Shown in pieces: positions 1 to 9,921 of a stretch of 64,000 nucleotides of DNA. How positions within the stretch are numbered: position 1 is the first letter of the stretch; every line of letters starts with the position of its first letter. The stretch lies in contig OZ245331.1 in the NCBI GenBank assembly GCA_965226155.1, positions 1,674,001 through 1,738,000 of the forward strand, given 5' to 3'. The notes beneath the pieces are model-generated. The model was not told the origin of the DNA and made no database searches. It saw nothing but the letters and a program-made list of their open reading frames with translations. A program made the translations under genes and the position numbers. This DNA comes from G965226155 sp965226155. GTDB taxonomy: Bacteria; Pseudomonadota; Gammaproteobacteria; Eutrophobiales; Eutrophobiaceae.

Positions 1-95
1 GAGCGCTATTGACAGATCTTTTTCTGTTGGATGAGATATTAAAAACGGAAGTTGGTACCAAATAGTTATTTCTACTTATTTGATTCTGACATCCA

Positions 96-1094
96 TTATT
101 TTTCTGTAGTCTTGTTCCAGTTCTCCCACCCGGTTTTTATCAGGTATTCTTCATAGGCAATCATGTTAGGGAACTGTTTGCGTAACGTTGCCAAATCAAC
201 GAGAAAATTACTCCTTCTTTTATGCCAATCTAACTGTTTCACAAAGCCAGAAGGCCTCTCTTTTGCCCACTCTTCCCAAGTAGTTTGTTCAAATTTAATT
301 TGGATGCCCATGAGTCTGGAAAACATGTCAACTAATTCAGGATTGGTCAGTTCATCGCCAGCTATATTCTGATCTCGGCCATCCCACTCATCCGGGTTTT
401 CAAATACTTCTGCAGCTATCAAACCAATATCATTGACAGAAATGTATTGTCGTTTGATAGTCGGATTTCGGGGATCGCGAATACCAACGGTTGCCATGAC
501 ATCTTGCTTGCCATTCATATTTTCCATAAACGTGACCGGTCGCAAGACGGTGTAGCCGAGGCCACTATCTCGAAGGTATTTTTCAACTACCGCTTTTACC
601 ATATCGGGCCTGCCAAGTTCTGGATCAGAAAAAAGATAGGTGGAATAAACAATGTATTGCACACCTGATGCCTTGGCCGCATCAATAGCGTTTTGTCCCA
701 TCACAATAGTTTCCGGAGCAACGGGCGTATTTAGAAACACACCATACATGCCGGCCATGGCCCTGCGTAAACTCTCCGGATCATTAAAATCACCCTGCAT
801 CATCTCAATTTTTGGCTCGGCAGCTTCGATGTCTTTCATTTTTTGCAGACTTCGGGATAGTCCACGAACCTGAAATCCACGCTCAAGAAGGTGTCGAGCG
901 AGAGCGCCTCCTTGCCTGCCAGTGATTCCTGTTACCAGTATTGCGGGTTTCTGTGTTATTAAAGCTGTGGGAGAAACTGCTTCTGTAGCAGTGGCGGATT
1001 GACCTGAACAGGCGCCTAAAAAATACAGTAAAGCAAGTAATGTAACCGGCCAAAGTAATTTTGAAATAGATATCGACTCTGTGAGGAATTTCAT
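96..1094 (-). CDS. NmrA-like NAD(P)-binding lipoprotein
   Basis: The 332-residue product belongs to the NmrA-like/atypical short-chain dehydrogenase group, Rossmann-fold proteins that bind NAD(P) and act as redox sensors or reductases. The dinucleotide motif GITGRQGG sits at about residues 56-63. A hydrophobic stretch at about residues 13-28 ends in LGAC with Cys29, a good lipobox, so the protein looks like a membrane-anchored lipoprotein, which is odd for this normally cytoplasmic fold. The ATG start includes the whole signal peptide. Length is normal for the family. The substrate cannot be inferred. It stands alone, divergent from the tRNA-Arg downstream in plus coordinates. Confidence 0.75.
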   Translation of the reverse strand: MKFLTESISISKLLWPVTLLALLYFLGACSGQSATATEAVSPTALITQKPAILVTGITGRQGGALARHLLERGFQVRGLSRSLQKMKDIEAAEPKIEMMQGDFNDPESLRRAMAGMYGVFLNTPVAPETIVMGQNAIDAAKASGVQYIVYSTYLFSDPELGRPDMVKAVVEKYLRDSGLGYTVLRPVTFMENMNGKQDVMATVGIRDPRNPTIKRQYISVNDIGLIAAEVFENPDEWDGRDQNIAGDELTNPELVDMFSRLMGIQIKFEQTTWEEWAKERPSGFVKQLDWHKRRSNFLVDLATLRKQFPNMIAYEEYLIKTGWENWNKTTEK

Positions 1095-1278
1095 ATGTAC
1101 GCATCCTTTAAACGGATTTTGATTTTAAAAGTTGAGTGATTATTTCTCAATTTTGTAAAACTATTAATTCTTAAATTCAGCTAAGGTCATAGCTGACTAT
1201 TATGATATCTGATCTGGGCCTAGTCAGGCTGATTGACGAGAAGCTATTTTGTCGATCTGTTACTATTTACGATCCCGT

Positions 1279-1355
1279 GCGCCTGTAGCTCAATTGGATA
1301 GAGTATCGGGCTTCGAACCCGAGGGTTGCAGGTTCAAGTCCTGCCAGGCGCACCA
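1279..1355 (+). tRNA. tRNA-Arg (anticodon TCG)
   Basis: A full cloverleaf is visible. The acceptor stem GCGCCTG pairs with CAGGCGC, the D arm is GCTC...GAGT, and the anticodon stem TCGGG/CCCGA encloses loop CTTCGAA with anticodon TCG (reads CGA). The T arm is GCAGG-TTCAAGT-CCTGC. The CCA end is encoded at 1353-1355. Confidence 0.95.
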
Positions 1356-1596
1356 ATCTATCGATTTATATCTATGGTGGGCGATATGGTCACTACAGTA
1401 AATAGGGGCCCGCCCCTAAGAATTACACCTAATTAGTAAGTACATACTAACATTTATTTGAATGACAGCAATTATTTCCCTGAATTGACCACTACATCAC
1501 ACTTAATCGGCTAAAATTGTGACTTACATCTTATTGATAAAAGCTATATATGATATATACTTACAAACAATAGTTAAATTAAAAGGTGAAATTGTG

Positions 1597-1905
1597 ATGA
1601 AGTTAGCAAATCTACCCATTTTAGTAACAGGATTGGCTGTTTTGGCGATGGTAGGCTGCAGTAATATGGCACCTGTCTCTTCTGAACCCGGCGAACCCGA
1701 GGTCCTCCTCATCTATCCAGACGGGACAATGAAATTGAATGATCGCTATCTTCCGGAAGAAGACGTGGTCATATATCCCGATGGGCAGGGTGGCGAAAGG
1801 GCGGCAATCAAGGTCAGGATTGAGCCCTTACATCCTAGTTTTTATCGCGATACGATTGTCGTAAAAAGAATCAGCACAGATACAAATAGGGAAGAGACAG
1901 ATTAG
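1597..1905 (+). CDS. small hypothetical lipoprotein
   Basis: A 102-residue protein starting MKLANLPILV with a short hydrophobic signal and the lipobox MVGC followed by SNM, so it is probably a processed lipoprotein. The rest contains two copies of a short IYPDG motif (LLIYPDGTMKL and VVIYPDGQGGE), which suggests a small repeated beta structure. ATG 1597 was chosen because AAAGGTGAA lies just upstream and the signal peptide starts there; the frame is open further upstream. The stop TAG overlaps the convergent typA stop by four bases. Function unknown. Confidence 0.7.
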   Translation: MKLANLPILVTGLAVLAMVGCSNMAPVSSEPGEPEVLLIYPDGTMKLNDRYLPEEDVVIYPDGQGGERAAIKVRIEPLHPSFYRDTIVVKRISTDTNREETD

Positions 1906-3725
1906 CTTACCTCTGCTTGCCGTGACGAGCGCTTGCGTTCGTGCTCCTTCAGCATTTTTTTACGTAACCGAATCGACTTGGGCGTAATTTCGACTAGCTC
2001 ATCGTCGTTAATAAATTCTAGTGCTCGTTCTAGAGATAAATTCAGTGGCGGTGTAAGCAAGACATTGTCATCCTTACCCGCCGCACGAATGTTAGTCAGT
2101 TGTTTGCCCTTAGTTGGGTTGACCACGAGGTCGTTGTCTCGAGTATGCACACCAATTAGCATGCCTTCATAGACCTTAGTACCATGTCCTATCAACATTT
2201 GTCCTCGCTCCTGCAGATTAAACAAGGCAAAGGCGAGGGCCTTGCCTTTGCAGTTGGAAATTAAAACACCGTTGTTACGTTGATTTTTAATCGACTTTTT
2301 AATAGGGCCGTATTGGTCATAGACATGGTATATCAATCCAGTTCCTGCAGTTGCTGTTAGGTAGTCTGTCCGGAAACCGATAATACCGCGTGCCGGGATC
2401 AGGTAGTCAAGTCTGACCCGTCCCATCCCATCAGGTAGTATTTGTACAAGTTCTCCGCCGCGATCCCCAAGCATTTCCATGACTGCTCCCTGGTATGCTT
2501 TTCCCATGTCCACTGTTAATTGTTCATATGGTTCACATTGCTCGCCGTCTATCGTCATAACAATTGCTTCAGGTCTGGACACGCTGAATTCATATCCTTC
2601 GCGGCGCATGTTTTCGATTAGGATGGACAGATGCAACTCACCTCTGCCGGATACTTTGAATTTATCTGGATCATCTGTTTCTTCTACACGAAGCGAGACA
2701 TTATGCGTTAGCTCTCGGAGTAAGCGCTCACGTATTTGTCGGGATGTAACATATTTCCCCTCGGTACCGTTGAATGGAGAGTCGTTAATCTGGAAAGTCA
2801 TTGTCAGTGTTGGTTCATCCACCTTCAGTGCTGGCAGGGGTTCGGGATGGTCTGGATGGCAAAGTGTGTCAGAGATATTCAACTCTTCTATTCCAGTAAT
2901 GGCGATTATATCACCGGCTGATGCGAGGTCAGTTTCGATCCTCTCTAATCCCAGTAGCCGGAATATCTGTAATATCCTCCCACGTACTATAGTGTCATCT
3001 GTTTTGAGAACTGAAACATTGGTATTTGTTTTGACTTCACCGCGATTAATTTTGCCAATTCCAATTTGACCGACGTAGCTATCATAGTCCAGCGCACTGA
3101 TCTGCAGTTGAAAGGGACCAGTCAGATTGACTTGTGGCGGGGGCGCGTGAGTAATTATCGCCTCAAACAAGGAGTCCATATTCGAATCTGCACAATCCAG
3201 ATCCTGTCCGCTGTATCCATGTTTCGCTGATGTATAGATAACAGGAAAATCCAATTGATTCTCGGTGGCACCTAGACGGTCAAACAAATCAAAAGTTTGA
3301 TCTAGTACCCATCCGGGTCTGGCACCATCTCGGTCAATCTTATTGATCACCACAATTGGATTTAAACCGCGTGCAAATGCCTTCTGTGTTACGAATCGAG
3401 TTTGCGGCATTGGGCCATCGACGGCGTCAATCAAGAGTAATACTGAATCTGCCATGGATAAAACGCGTTCTACTTCACCGCCAAAATCGGCATGTCCTGG
3501 AGTATCAATAATATTGATTCGGAAGTCTCGCCATTCCAAGGCAGTATTTTTTGCCAAGATAGTAATACCGCGCTCGCGTTCAAGATCATTGGAATCCATG
3601 ACGCGTTCCGGGATGGCAAAACGGGATTTGAGCGCGCCTGACTGCGTCAACAACTGATCAACCAAAGTAGTTTTGCCATGATCGACATGGGCAATAATCG
3701 CGATATTACGGATATTGTCGGTCAT
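1902..3725 (-). CDS. typA: translational GTPase TypA/BipA
   Basis: A 607-residue ribosome-binding GTPase of the TypA/BipA family, which assists 50S subunit assembly and stress adaptation. The G1 motif AHVDHGKTTL is at about residues 12-21, followed by G3 DTPGHADF and G4 NKID. EF-G-like domains II, III and V follow, then the BipA-specific C-terminal domain ending near residue 600. Length and order match the family and the frame is intact. It is transcribed alone, convergent with the small lipoprotein gene. Confidence 0.97.
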   Translation of the reverse strand: MTDNIRNIAIIAHVDHGKTTLVDQLLTQSGALKSRFAIPERVMDSNDLERERGITILAKNTALEWRDFRINIIDTPGHADFGGEVERVLSMADSVLLLIDAVDGPMPQTRFVTQKAFARGLNPIVVINKIDRDGARPGWVLDQTFDLFDRLGATENQLDFPVIYTSAKHGYSGQDLDCADSNMDSLFEAIITHAPPPQVNLTGPFQLQISALDYDSYVGQIGIGKINRGEVKTNTNVSVLKTDDTIVRGRILQIFRLLGLERIETDLASAGDIIAITGIEELNISDTLCHPDHPEPLPALKVDEPTLTMTFQINDSPFNGTEGKYVTSRQIRERLLRELTHNVSLRVEETDDPDKFKVSGRGELHLSILIENMRREGYEFSVSRPEAIVMTIDGEQCEPYEQLTVDMGKAYQGAVMEMLGDRGGELVQILPDGMGRVRLDYLIPARGIIGFRTDYLTATAGTGLIYHVYDQYGPIKKSIKNQRNNGVLISNCKGKALAFALFNLQERGQMLIGHGTKVYEGMLIGVHTRDNDLVVNPTKGKQLTNIRAAGKDDNVLLTPPLNLSLERALEFINDDELVEITPKSIRLRKKMLKEHERKRSSRQAEVS

Positions 3726-3983
3726 AGTTACCGTTACTGTTTTTAATAAAGGCGCGGATTATACAGTAAGCATATTTATAATGTATAAACCCATTATCAG
3801 CCAAAATGTGGGCGCAAAATGCAGCAATCCGATTTGGCAAAATGCTTTTTTTTGGTCTATGCTAAGTTCTAATGCAGTAAACAGATGTAATGTAAGTTTC
3901 GGAAGTGCGCCCTTTTGTATCTGCCGTAGCATTGCCCAGCTACATATCTCATTATGATTTTTTATTTGTTTGGAGGAGTAGGT

Positions 3984-4133
3984 ATGACTAATGGTGTTGT
4001 TAAATGGTTTAATAATGCAAACAAGTCCGATGGTTACAAAACCTTAAACGAAGGACAAAGCGTAAGCTATGAAGCTGAACAAGGGCCGAAGGGTTACCAC
4101 GCAGTTGAAGTTATGATCCAGGATACGACATGA
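3984..4133 (+). CDS. cold-shock domain protein lacking its central RNA-binding segment
   Basis: A 49-residue frame preceded by a strong TGGAGGAG site. It begins MTNGVVKWFNNA, as CspA-family proteins do, and then runs directly into SDGYKTLNEGQSVSYE and EQGPKG, the second half of the domain. Compared with CspE-type proteins about 21-23 residues are missing, exactly the part carrying the RNP1 (KGFGFI) and RNP2 (VFVHF) nucleic-acid-binding motifs. The deletion is in frame, so the product is translatable but should not fold as a normal OB barrel. A clean terminator follows. It is either a pseudogene or a reduced derivative. Confidence 0.75.
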   Translation: MTNGVVKWFNNANKSDGYKTLNEGQSVSYEAEQGPKGYHAVEVMIQDTT

Positions 4134-4167
4134 GCAATTGAAACAATTTTATCTAGACATTCTTTAA

Positions 4168-4194
4168 CACCCCGCCCATGGCGGGGTTTTTTTG
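4168..4194 (+). terminator. Rho-independent terminator of the cold-shock gene
   Basis: A perfect 7-bp GC stem, CCCCGCC (4170-4176) with GGCGGGG (4180-4186), around a CAT loop, followed by seven T residues. It lies 35 bases after the short cold-shock frame and before the next gene. Confidence 0.92.
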
Positions 4195-4232
4195 TTACAT
4201 TACTCTATAAGATTGAACATGAAGGAAAGCTT

Positions 4233-4421
4233 ATGGCGATTTGGGAACAGGTGTTACTTGGTATCGGTGCATTTATCATCCTCTTTTTATTTTGGCCGGG
4301 AACCAAGGCCGCTATGGAAAGGAGCAAACAGGCAGAAAACCCTGACTGGAAAGGTGCGCTGATCCCTATCGGGGCGGTAATCTTATTTGTTGCTTTGCTA
4401 ATTTATGTTGCAAAGAGCTGA
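4233..4421 (+). CDS. small two-transmembrane protein
   Basis: A 62-residue protein with two predicted membrane helices, at about residues 7-23 (LLGIGAFIILFLFWPG) and 43-59 (PIGAVILFVALLIYVA), joined by a charged loop (AMERSKQAENPDWKG). A purine-rich AAGGAAAG site lies upstream of the ATG. No recognised family; the topology would allow an inner-membrane hairpin. It sits between the cold-shock terminator and the broken DUF924 gene. Confidence 0.6.
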   Translation: MAIWEQVLLGIGAFIILFLFWPGTKAAMERSKQAENPDWKGALIPIGAVILFVALLIYVAKS

Positions 4422-4486
4422 AGGAGATACCAGAGTTATTGTAATACATAGAAATGTGAATATTTTCGCGATTGAGTATCCATCTT

Positions 4487-5123
4487 ATGACAAATAAAGA
4501 CATTAACGAAACCTTAGTGGCAAGCAAACCTCAAGAGGAAATTCTGAATTACTGGCTCGGTAATGGCCAGTAGAGCAAAGAGATACGGTCCGAAAAGTCG
4601 GCGTTATGGTGGAAAAAAGATCAAAAAATTGACAAGGATATTTTTAATCGGTTGCAACGGTCTGTTGCAGAAACTTATAAACCTAAAATTGGATAACTGG
4701 AAATCGGAGTCCAGAGGCTACCTAGCGATGATTATCCTCGGTGATCAGTTTTCACAAAATATGTATCGTGATACACCTAATTCTTTTGCTACAGATGCCA
4801 TCGCTTTTAACTTAACACTTGAAGGTATCGAGACTGGTATTGATCGACAATTAAGAATGGTTGAACGAGTCTTCTTTTATATGCCTTGTATGCATTCTGA
4901 GTCTCGGGAGATTCAGAAACGGTCGATAGAATTGTTTAGCGGCCTTGTTGATGAGGCGAGCGATGAAGATCGTGGTATCTATCAGGGTAATCTTAATTTT
5001 GCCAGACAACACCAGGATATCATTGAAAAGTTCGGTCGCTTTCCACACCGTAATGGAATCCTGTGAAGGGAATCAACTGCAGAGGAACAGGCGTTTCTGA
5101 AAACGCCCGGCTCATCTTTCTAA
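4487..5123 (+). pseudogene. DUF924 family gene, inactivated
   Basis: The conceptual protein matches the DUF924 family throughout: EEILNYWLG at the start, WWKKD in the first third, then LGDQFSQNMYR, YMPCMHSES, FGRFPHRN, and a typical end FLKTPGSSF. The frame is broken in at least three places. A TAG lies at 4571-4573, a frameshift falls at about 4670-4690, and a TGA lies at 5064-5066 where the family has Gly before RES. Sequence on either side remains well conserved, so the damage looks recent or is sequencing error. DUF924 has no established function. Confidence 0.8.
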
Positions 5124-5246
5124 TTCAACTTTGTCTTAATGTATGAATTCGGCCCAACCATAAGCCGTTCAATTGGGAACGAAAATTCAGAACTGATACA
5201 ATTGCCTACCAAATATTTATTTGTGGTTAATCACGGCGAAATAATT

Positions 5247-6089
5247 ATGGAAGCGGTTTCCCGAAAAGATTTATATTATTTTAATAAATTGCATAAACGC
5301 CTTCGGCGATGTGTCGGCAGCGCCATCGAGGACTTTAACATGATCGAGCAGGGTGATCGGATCATGGTATGTCTCTCCGGCGGAGCTGATTCCTACACGA
5401 TGCTAGACATCTTATTAAATCTGCAACGTAGTGCTCCCGTTGATTTTGAAATAGTGGCGGTCAATCTTGATCAGAAACAACCCGATTTTCCTGAGCATAT
5501 TTTACCGGAGTTTTTATCTGATATAGGTGTGCCATTTCATATTCTCGAGAGGGATACTTACAGCGTAGTTAAACGCGTTGTTCCAGAAGGCAAGACCATG
5601 TGTGGTTTATGTTCACGGTTACGGCGTGGCGTGCTGTATGCCTTTGCTAAGGAGGAGGGGTTTACCAAGATTGCCCTAGGGCACCACCGCGACGATATAA
5701 TTGAAACCCTGTTTCTGAACATGTTCTACGGCGGAAAGCTGAAAGCCATGCCACCCAAGTTGTTGAGTGATAATAATGAACACGTCGTGATCAGGCCCAT
5801 GGCCTACTGTAAGGAAAGCGATATTAAGGAATATGCCGAATCCAAAGAGTTTCCTATCATACCGTGCAACCTATGTGGTTCGCAGGAACATCTACAGCGG
5901 CGTGCGATGAAGCTTTTATTAAATGAATGGGGCCACAAGTATCCTGGTCGGGTCGAGAGTATTTTTGCAGCCGTTCAGACAATAGTCCCTTCCCATTTGG
6001 CCGATTTTAATTCTTTCGATTTTAAAAATCTTGCAACAAATAAAAAATCACCCGCTAACGATAATCACGCCAAGTGGTTCAGGAACTAA
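5247..6089 (+). CDS. ttcA: tRNA 2-thiocytidine(32) synthetase TtcA
   Basis: A 280-residue PP-loop ATPase that thiolates cytidine 32 of tRNA using a 4Fe-4S cluster. The PP-loop is SGGADS at about residues 44-49. The two cluster-binding CxxC motifs are visible as CGLC followed by SRLRRG, and CNLC followed by GSQ. I place the start at ATG 5247 (MEAVSRKDLYY), where family homology begins; the frame is open to 5139 but that leader looks non-coding. Length is normal. The fourth residue of the PP-loop is Ala where E. coli TtcA has Lys. Confidence 0.93.
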   Translation: MEAVSRKDLYYFNKLHKRLRRCVGSAIEDFNMIEQGDRIMVCLSGGADSYTMLDILLNLQRSAPVDFEIVAVNLDQKQPDFPEHILPEFLSDIGVPFHILERDTYSVVKRVVPEGKTMCGLCSRLRRGVLYAFAKEEGFTKIALGHHRDDIIETLFLNMFYGGKLKAMPPKLLSDNNEHVVIRPMAYCKESDIKEYAESKEFPIIPCNLCGSQEHLQRRAMKLLLNEWGHKYPGRVESIFAAVQTIVPSHLADFNSFDFKNLATNKKSPANDNHAKWFRN

Positions 6090-6125
6090 ACTCATTTTCA
6101 CACTGCACTGGTTATTAAAATTCTG

Positions 6126-6776
6126 ATGCCAGATTTTTCTCTGGTGCAGAAGATTATCATCTATTCGATACCGATAATTTTCGCCATCACGGTTCACGAA
6201 GTTGCTCATGGTTGGGTTGCAAGTAAGTTGGGAGATCCTACGGCTAAGATGATGGGTAGACTAACCCTCAATCCGATAAAGCACATCGATCCCATCGGCA
6301 CAATTATTGTACCGTTAGTATTATTGGCGGTAGGGAATTTCTTGTTTGGTTGGGCTAAGCCGGTCCCAGTTGATTGGCGTAACCTAAGACGGCCACGGCA
6401 GGACATGGCCTGGGTTGCACTAGCTGGACCAGCAGCAAATCTGTTGATGCTCATCATGTGGGCACTGGTTGCTAAGTTGATAATCGTTATTGACCCAACT
6501 GATCCCGCCATCGCACAACCATTTATCGTCATGGCCCTAGCAGGTATTTTGATCAATATAATTTTAATGGTGTTGAATCTTATTCCATTGCCACCGCTCG
6601 ATGGAAGCCGAGTCATGTCAGCATTATTACCGCCGCATCTTGCAGGGAAATATAACCGGCTAGAGCCTTATGGAATAATCATCCTGCTATTATTATTTGC
6701 GACAGGCATCTTAGGAAAATACTTCTGGCCGGTGATTATGTTTCTACAAAGACTGGTTGAGTCCAACCTGACCTAA
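6126..6776 (+). CDS. site-2 protease family (M50) membrane protein
   Basis: A 216-residue intramembrane metalloprotease-like protein of peptidase family M50. The zinc motif HEVAH is at residues 24-28 inside the first hydrophobic segment, and the second conserved motif NLIPLPPLDGSR, which supplies the Asp ligand, lies near residue 155. Five or six hydrophobic segments are visible. This compact YwhC-like form is common in proteobacteria and its substrates are mostly unknown. It follows ttcA by 36 bases and may be co-transcribed. Confidence 0.88.
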   Translation: MPDFSLVQKIIIYSIPIIFAITVHEVAHGWVASKLGDPTAKMMGRLTLNPIKHIDPIGTIIVPLVLLAVGNFLFGWAKPVPVDWRNLRRPRQDMAWVALAGPAANLLMLIMWALVAKLIIVIDPTDPAIAQPFIVMALAGILINIILMVLNLIPLPPLDGSRVMSALLPPHLAGKYNRLEPYGIIILLLLFATGILGKYFWPVIMFLQRLVESNLT

Positions 6777-6787
6777 TTTTATTATCT

Positions 6788-7146
6788 ATGGCTGATCGCT
6801 CTGAGTTTGTTGACTATCTGTTGGATTTATTGAAACCGTTGGTCGGTGTGAGTGCCCGAAGGATATTTGGTGGTTACGGAATTTTCAGGGATGGGTTGAT
6901 GTTTGGACTGGTAGCTGATGATCAATTGTTCATTAAGGTCGATGATGTTTGTCGACAGGACTTCGAGAGCCTTGAACTTCCCCTTTCGAATATAACAAGC
7001 AGGGTAAAATGATGAAGTTATCCTATTATCTCGCACCTGAAGAAGCCCTGGACAACCCTGATAATATGAAAATTTGGGCTGAAAAGGGATTTGCCGCTGC
7101 CTTGCGAGCGCAGAAAAAAGGCAAGAAGCCGAAAGCTAAAAAGTGA
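6788..7146 (+). pseudogene. TfoX N-terminal domain protein, frameshifted
   Basis: The first part (MADRSEFVDYLLDLL, then ARRIFGGYGIFRDGLMFGL) is a standard TfoX/Sxy N-terminal domain. After about residue 62 the frame ends, but the adjacent frame continues the family exactly: PFEYNKQGKMMKLSYY, then PEEALDNPDNMKIWAEKG and a Lys-rich end. The switch falls at the CCCC run near 6980. Restored, the protein is about 118 residues, the usual size of these small proteins. It starts 12 bases after the M50 protease gene. Confidence 0.8.
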
Positions 7147-7369
7147 AAAAAATACTATTTAGGCGCAAAATAGCGCAATAACTAAGGGTGTCATTGTGGA
7201 TGTGCCAAATAGTGACGTCATAATGTTATCATTCTAAAAGGTTGGCAATTAGTAGAGCCAAACTAAAACCATTGCATTTTCAGTTCGATTGGCGCTCTGT
7301 GTCAGTTAGAAACGGATGAAACATGGCCAGGCAATATAAAATGAATTCAAAATTAAAAATCGACGAATA

Positions 7370-9824
7370 ATGTCAGAAAATAATCAAAAATATGCTGATG
7401 CGACCAGACAACTGATCCCTATTAATGAATTGCCGCAAGAAGTGCAGAATGGAATCATCCAAAATGCAGTTCTAATCGAAGTAAAGAAGAAAGGTTTTAT
7501 TTTCAATCAGGGAGATCGCGACAGTTATTCCTATTGCCTTCTGGAAGGCGAAATAGAACTGGAGGCTAATAAACAGGCTCACAATTCCATCGTCGGTGGA
7601 ACTGATCGTGGACGTTATCCAATGGCACAACTCCAACCGCGTCAGTTTTCCGGTAAAGCAAAGACACCTTCTGTCGTTTTACAATTGGTAAGGGATTCGC
7701 TAGACAAATTATTAGTCATGCGCGAGGAAAAAGGTGATCCCGGTGATTCATTTGGTGACGGATTGACCGAAATTAAAATGGATGCCGTTACACTGGATGA
7801 AGAAGATGACGTCGATTGGATGACAACAATGCTACAGTCGGAAATATTTTCCGGTATGCCTACTGCAAATATTCATCAGTTATTCGGATTGCTAGAACCG
7901 ATTGATTACAAGACGGGTGATTTTGTTATTAAACAAGGTGACTCGGGGGAACACTACTACATTATCCAGGAGGGGCGTCGCGAAGTTTTGAGAAAACCGC
8001 CTTCCGGTGGAAATGATCTTAAGCTTGCTGACCTACGTCCAGGAGATGGATTTGGCGAAGAAGCGCTTATAACTGAGACGACACGGAACGCAACCATCAA
8101 GATGACCACTGACGGCGTTGTCGGGCAATTGAGCAAGGACGACTTTGTTAAATTAATCCAAACACCTGTACTGAAGAACGTTTCCACAGAGAAGGCTAAG
8201 GAAATCGTTGATAGTGGTGGTAAGTGGTTGGATGTTAGATTCAAAAATGAACATGATCGCAGCACCATAGACGGCAGTGAACATATCCCACTTAATATTC
8301 TAAGGATGCAGGCGGAAAAACTGGATCAAAACACACAATATGTGCTTTTATGTGATACCGGTGGCCGTAGTTCAACGGGTGCCTTTCTACTGTCTGAACG
8401 TGGTTTCAATGTTCACTACTTGGATGGAGGCCTAGTCAATCATCCAGAATTAGCTCCATCTGAGGATGTTACACAGGCACCACGGTCAGAAACGAAACCA
8501 ACCGCAAAAGAACCTCCGAAATCAGAAGCCAAGGTTGAAAAGAAAGCTAGCGCCCCTGTTAGCGAGGCGAAAGCTGAAGCGCAACCAGATGATGATATGG
8601 ATCCGGAGATTAAGGCGACGGTCTTAGATGCCGAATTGACTCGTACCAATATTGCGATAGAAAAAATCAAAAAGGAAAGCAACGAAAAAGACAAAGCAGA
8701 AGTAGCGAAAAGACTGGAACAAGAGCGGGCCAAGATTGAATCAGCAAAGAAAGTAGCGGTGAAAGAAGCGCAAGAACTACGAGACAAAGAAGAAGCAAAG
8801 CTGAAAAAACTCACGGAAGATGCAGAAAAGCGTCTGCAAGGTGAGAAACAGAAAAAATGAAGATGTCTATGCACGAAACGCTGAAGAAATGGAAAAGTTT
8901 GAGAAGTTAAAACAGGAAAACGAAGAGAAGCTTAAGAAGGAAAGAGAGCGTTTTGAAAAGGAAGCTGAAGAAGCTAAAAAGAGTAGAGACGATGTCGAGA
9001 AAATAAAGAAGGAACTGGAAGATGCACTAAAATCCATGGAGCTTGATGCACAGAAGCGGATCCAGGAACAAGAAGAGGTGAAGAAGAAGTTCCAGATTCA
9101 GGCGCGGAAGAAGATAGAAGAAGAGAAACGGAAGTAAGCCCAACAGTTTGCTAAAAATAATCAGGAAGTTGAAAAAGCTAGACGTGAGAAAGCAATTGCA
9201 GAAGCGGGTAGGCTAGCTACCAAAAAGGAAGCAGAAAAAGTTATTGAAGAATATAAATCATCACATGAGAAATCCCGCGAAGATCTAGAAGCCCAACTCA
9301 AAGCTGAGCGATTAAAGCCAGAAGAGGACCAGAAAAAGATTCAGGAGACTCTGATAGAAATCCAGAAAACACGAGCAGAAGCCGAACAGCTAAAGCGTGT
9401 TGCAGTTGCTGAAGTGACAGCATTGAAGGCCAAGCAAGTTCAGGAAGACATTACCCAAAGCAGGGTTGAACGGGATGAATTGAAAGATAAAATCGAAAAT
9501 GCCAAGGCAAAACTTGCAAAAGCATCAGAAAATACAGAACAGGCAGATTTGCATGAAGAAGAGGCTGTGGTCGCCAAAAAGGAAAATGAAGAAGACCTAG
9601 TCAAAAAGAAAGCAGAAGAAGAGTTACGTAAAAAACTGCAAGCTGATTTGGACGGTTTCAAGGAAGAGTTGGAAGTAAAAGAACAGGAATATGCCAATGC
9701 AACTACACAATTAGAATACATGCGCAGAATTAAAGAGCGTGAAGAAGAAGCAAAACGGGTAGCTCAAGATGCAAATTCAGATTTACTATCGGATGTTTCA
9801 GGACAACTTGGCGACGATGATTAA
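7370..9824 (+). pseudogene. cNMP-binding, rhodanese and long coiled-coil protein, disrupted
   Basis: The continuous 496-residue part (7370-8860) holds a degenerate cyclic-nucleotide-binding domain (about residues 20-115), a better one (about 155-270, with KTGDFVIKQGDSGEHYYI and PGDGFGEEAL), and a rhodanese domain with the active-site loop CDTGGRSS at about residue 328. A Lys/Glu/Ala-rich coiled coil then begins. It stops at an AAAAAA run near 8855, but the +1 frame continues the same coiled coil to 9824, with one further TAA at 9135-9137. The whole design would be about 818 residues. The regulatory head alone could still be made. Likely a signalling scaffold; ligand unknown. Confidence 0.75.
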
Positions 9825-9921
9825 CATGCTGCACTAGCAGTCTTAGTATCTATTGATTTCCCAGAGATTTACTCCCCCATCAGGGCCCACCAGAGAAAAT
9901 AATCATTGCCGGAAATAAAAA

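Noticed and set aside
5139..5246. A 36-residue N-terminal extension of TtcA
   Set aside because: TtcA family similarity begins at Met 5247; the upstream codons have no resemblance to the family.
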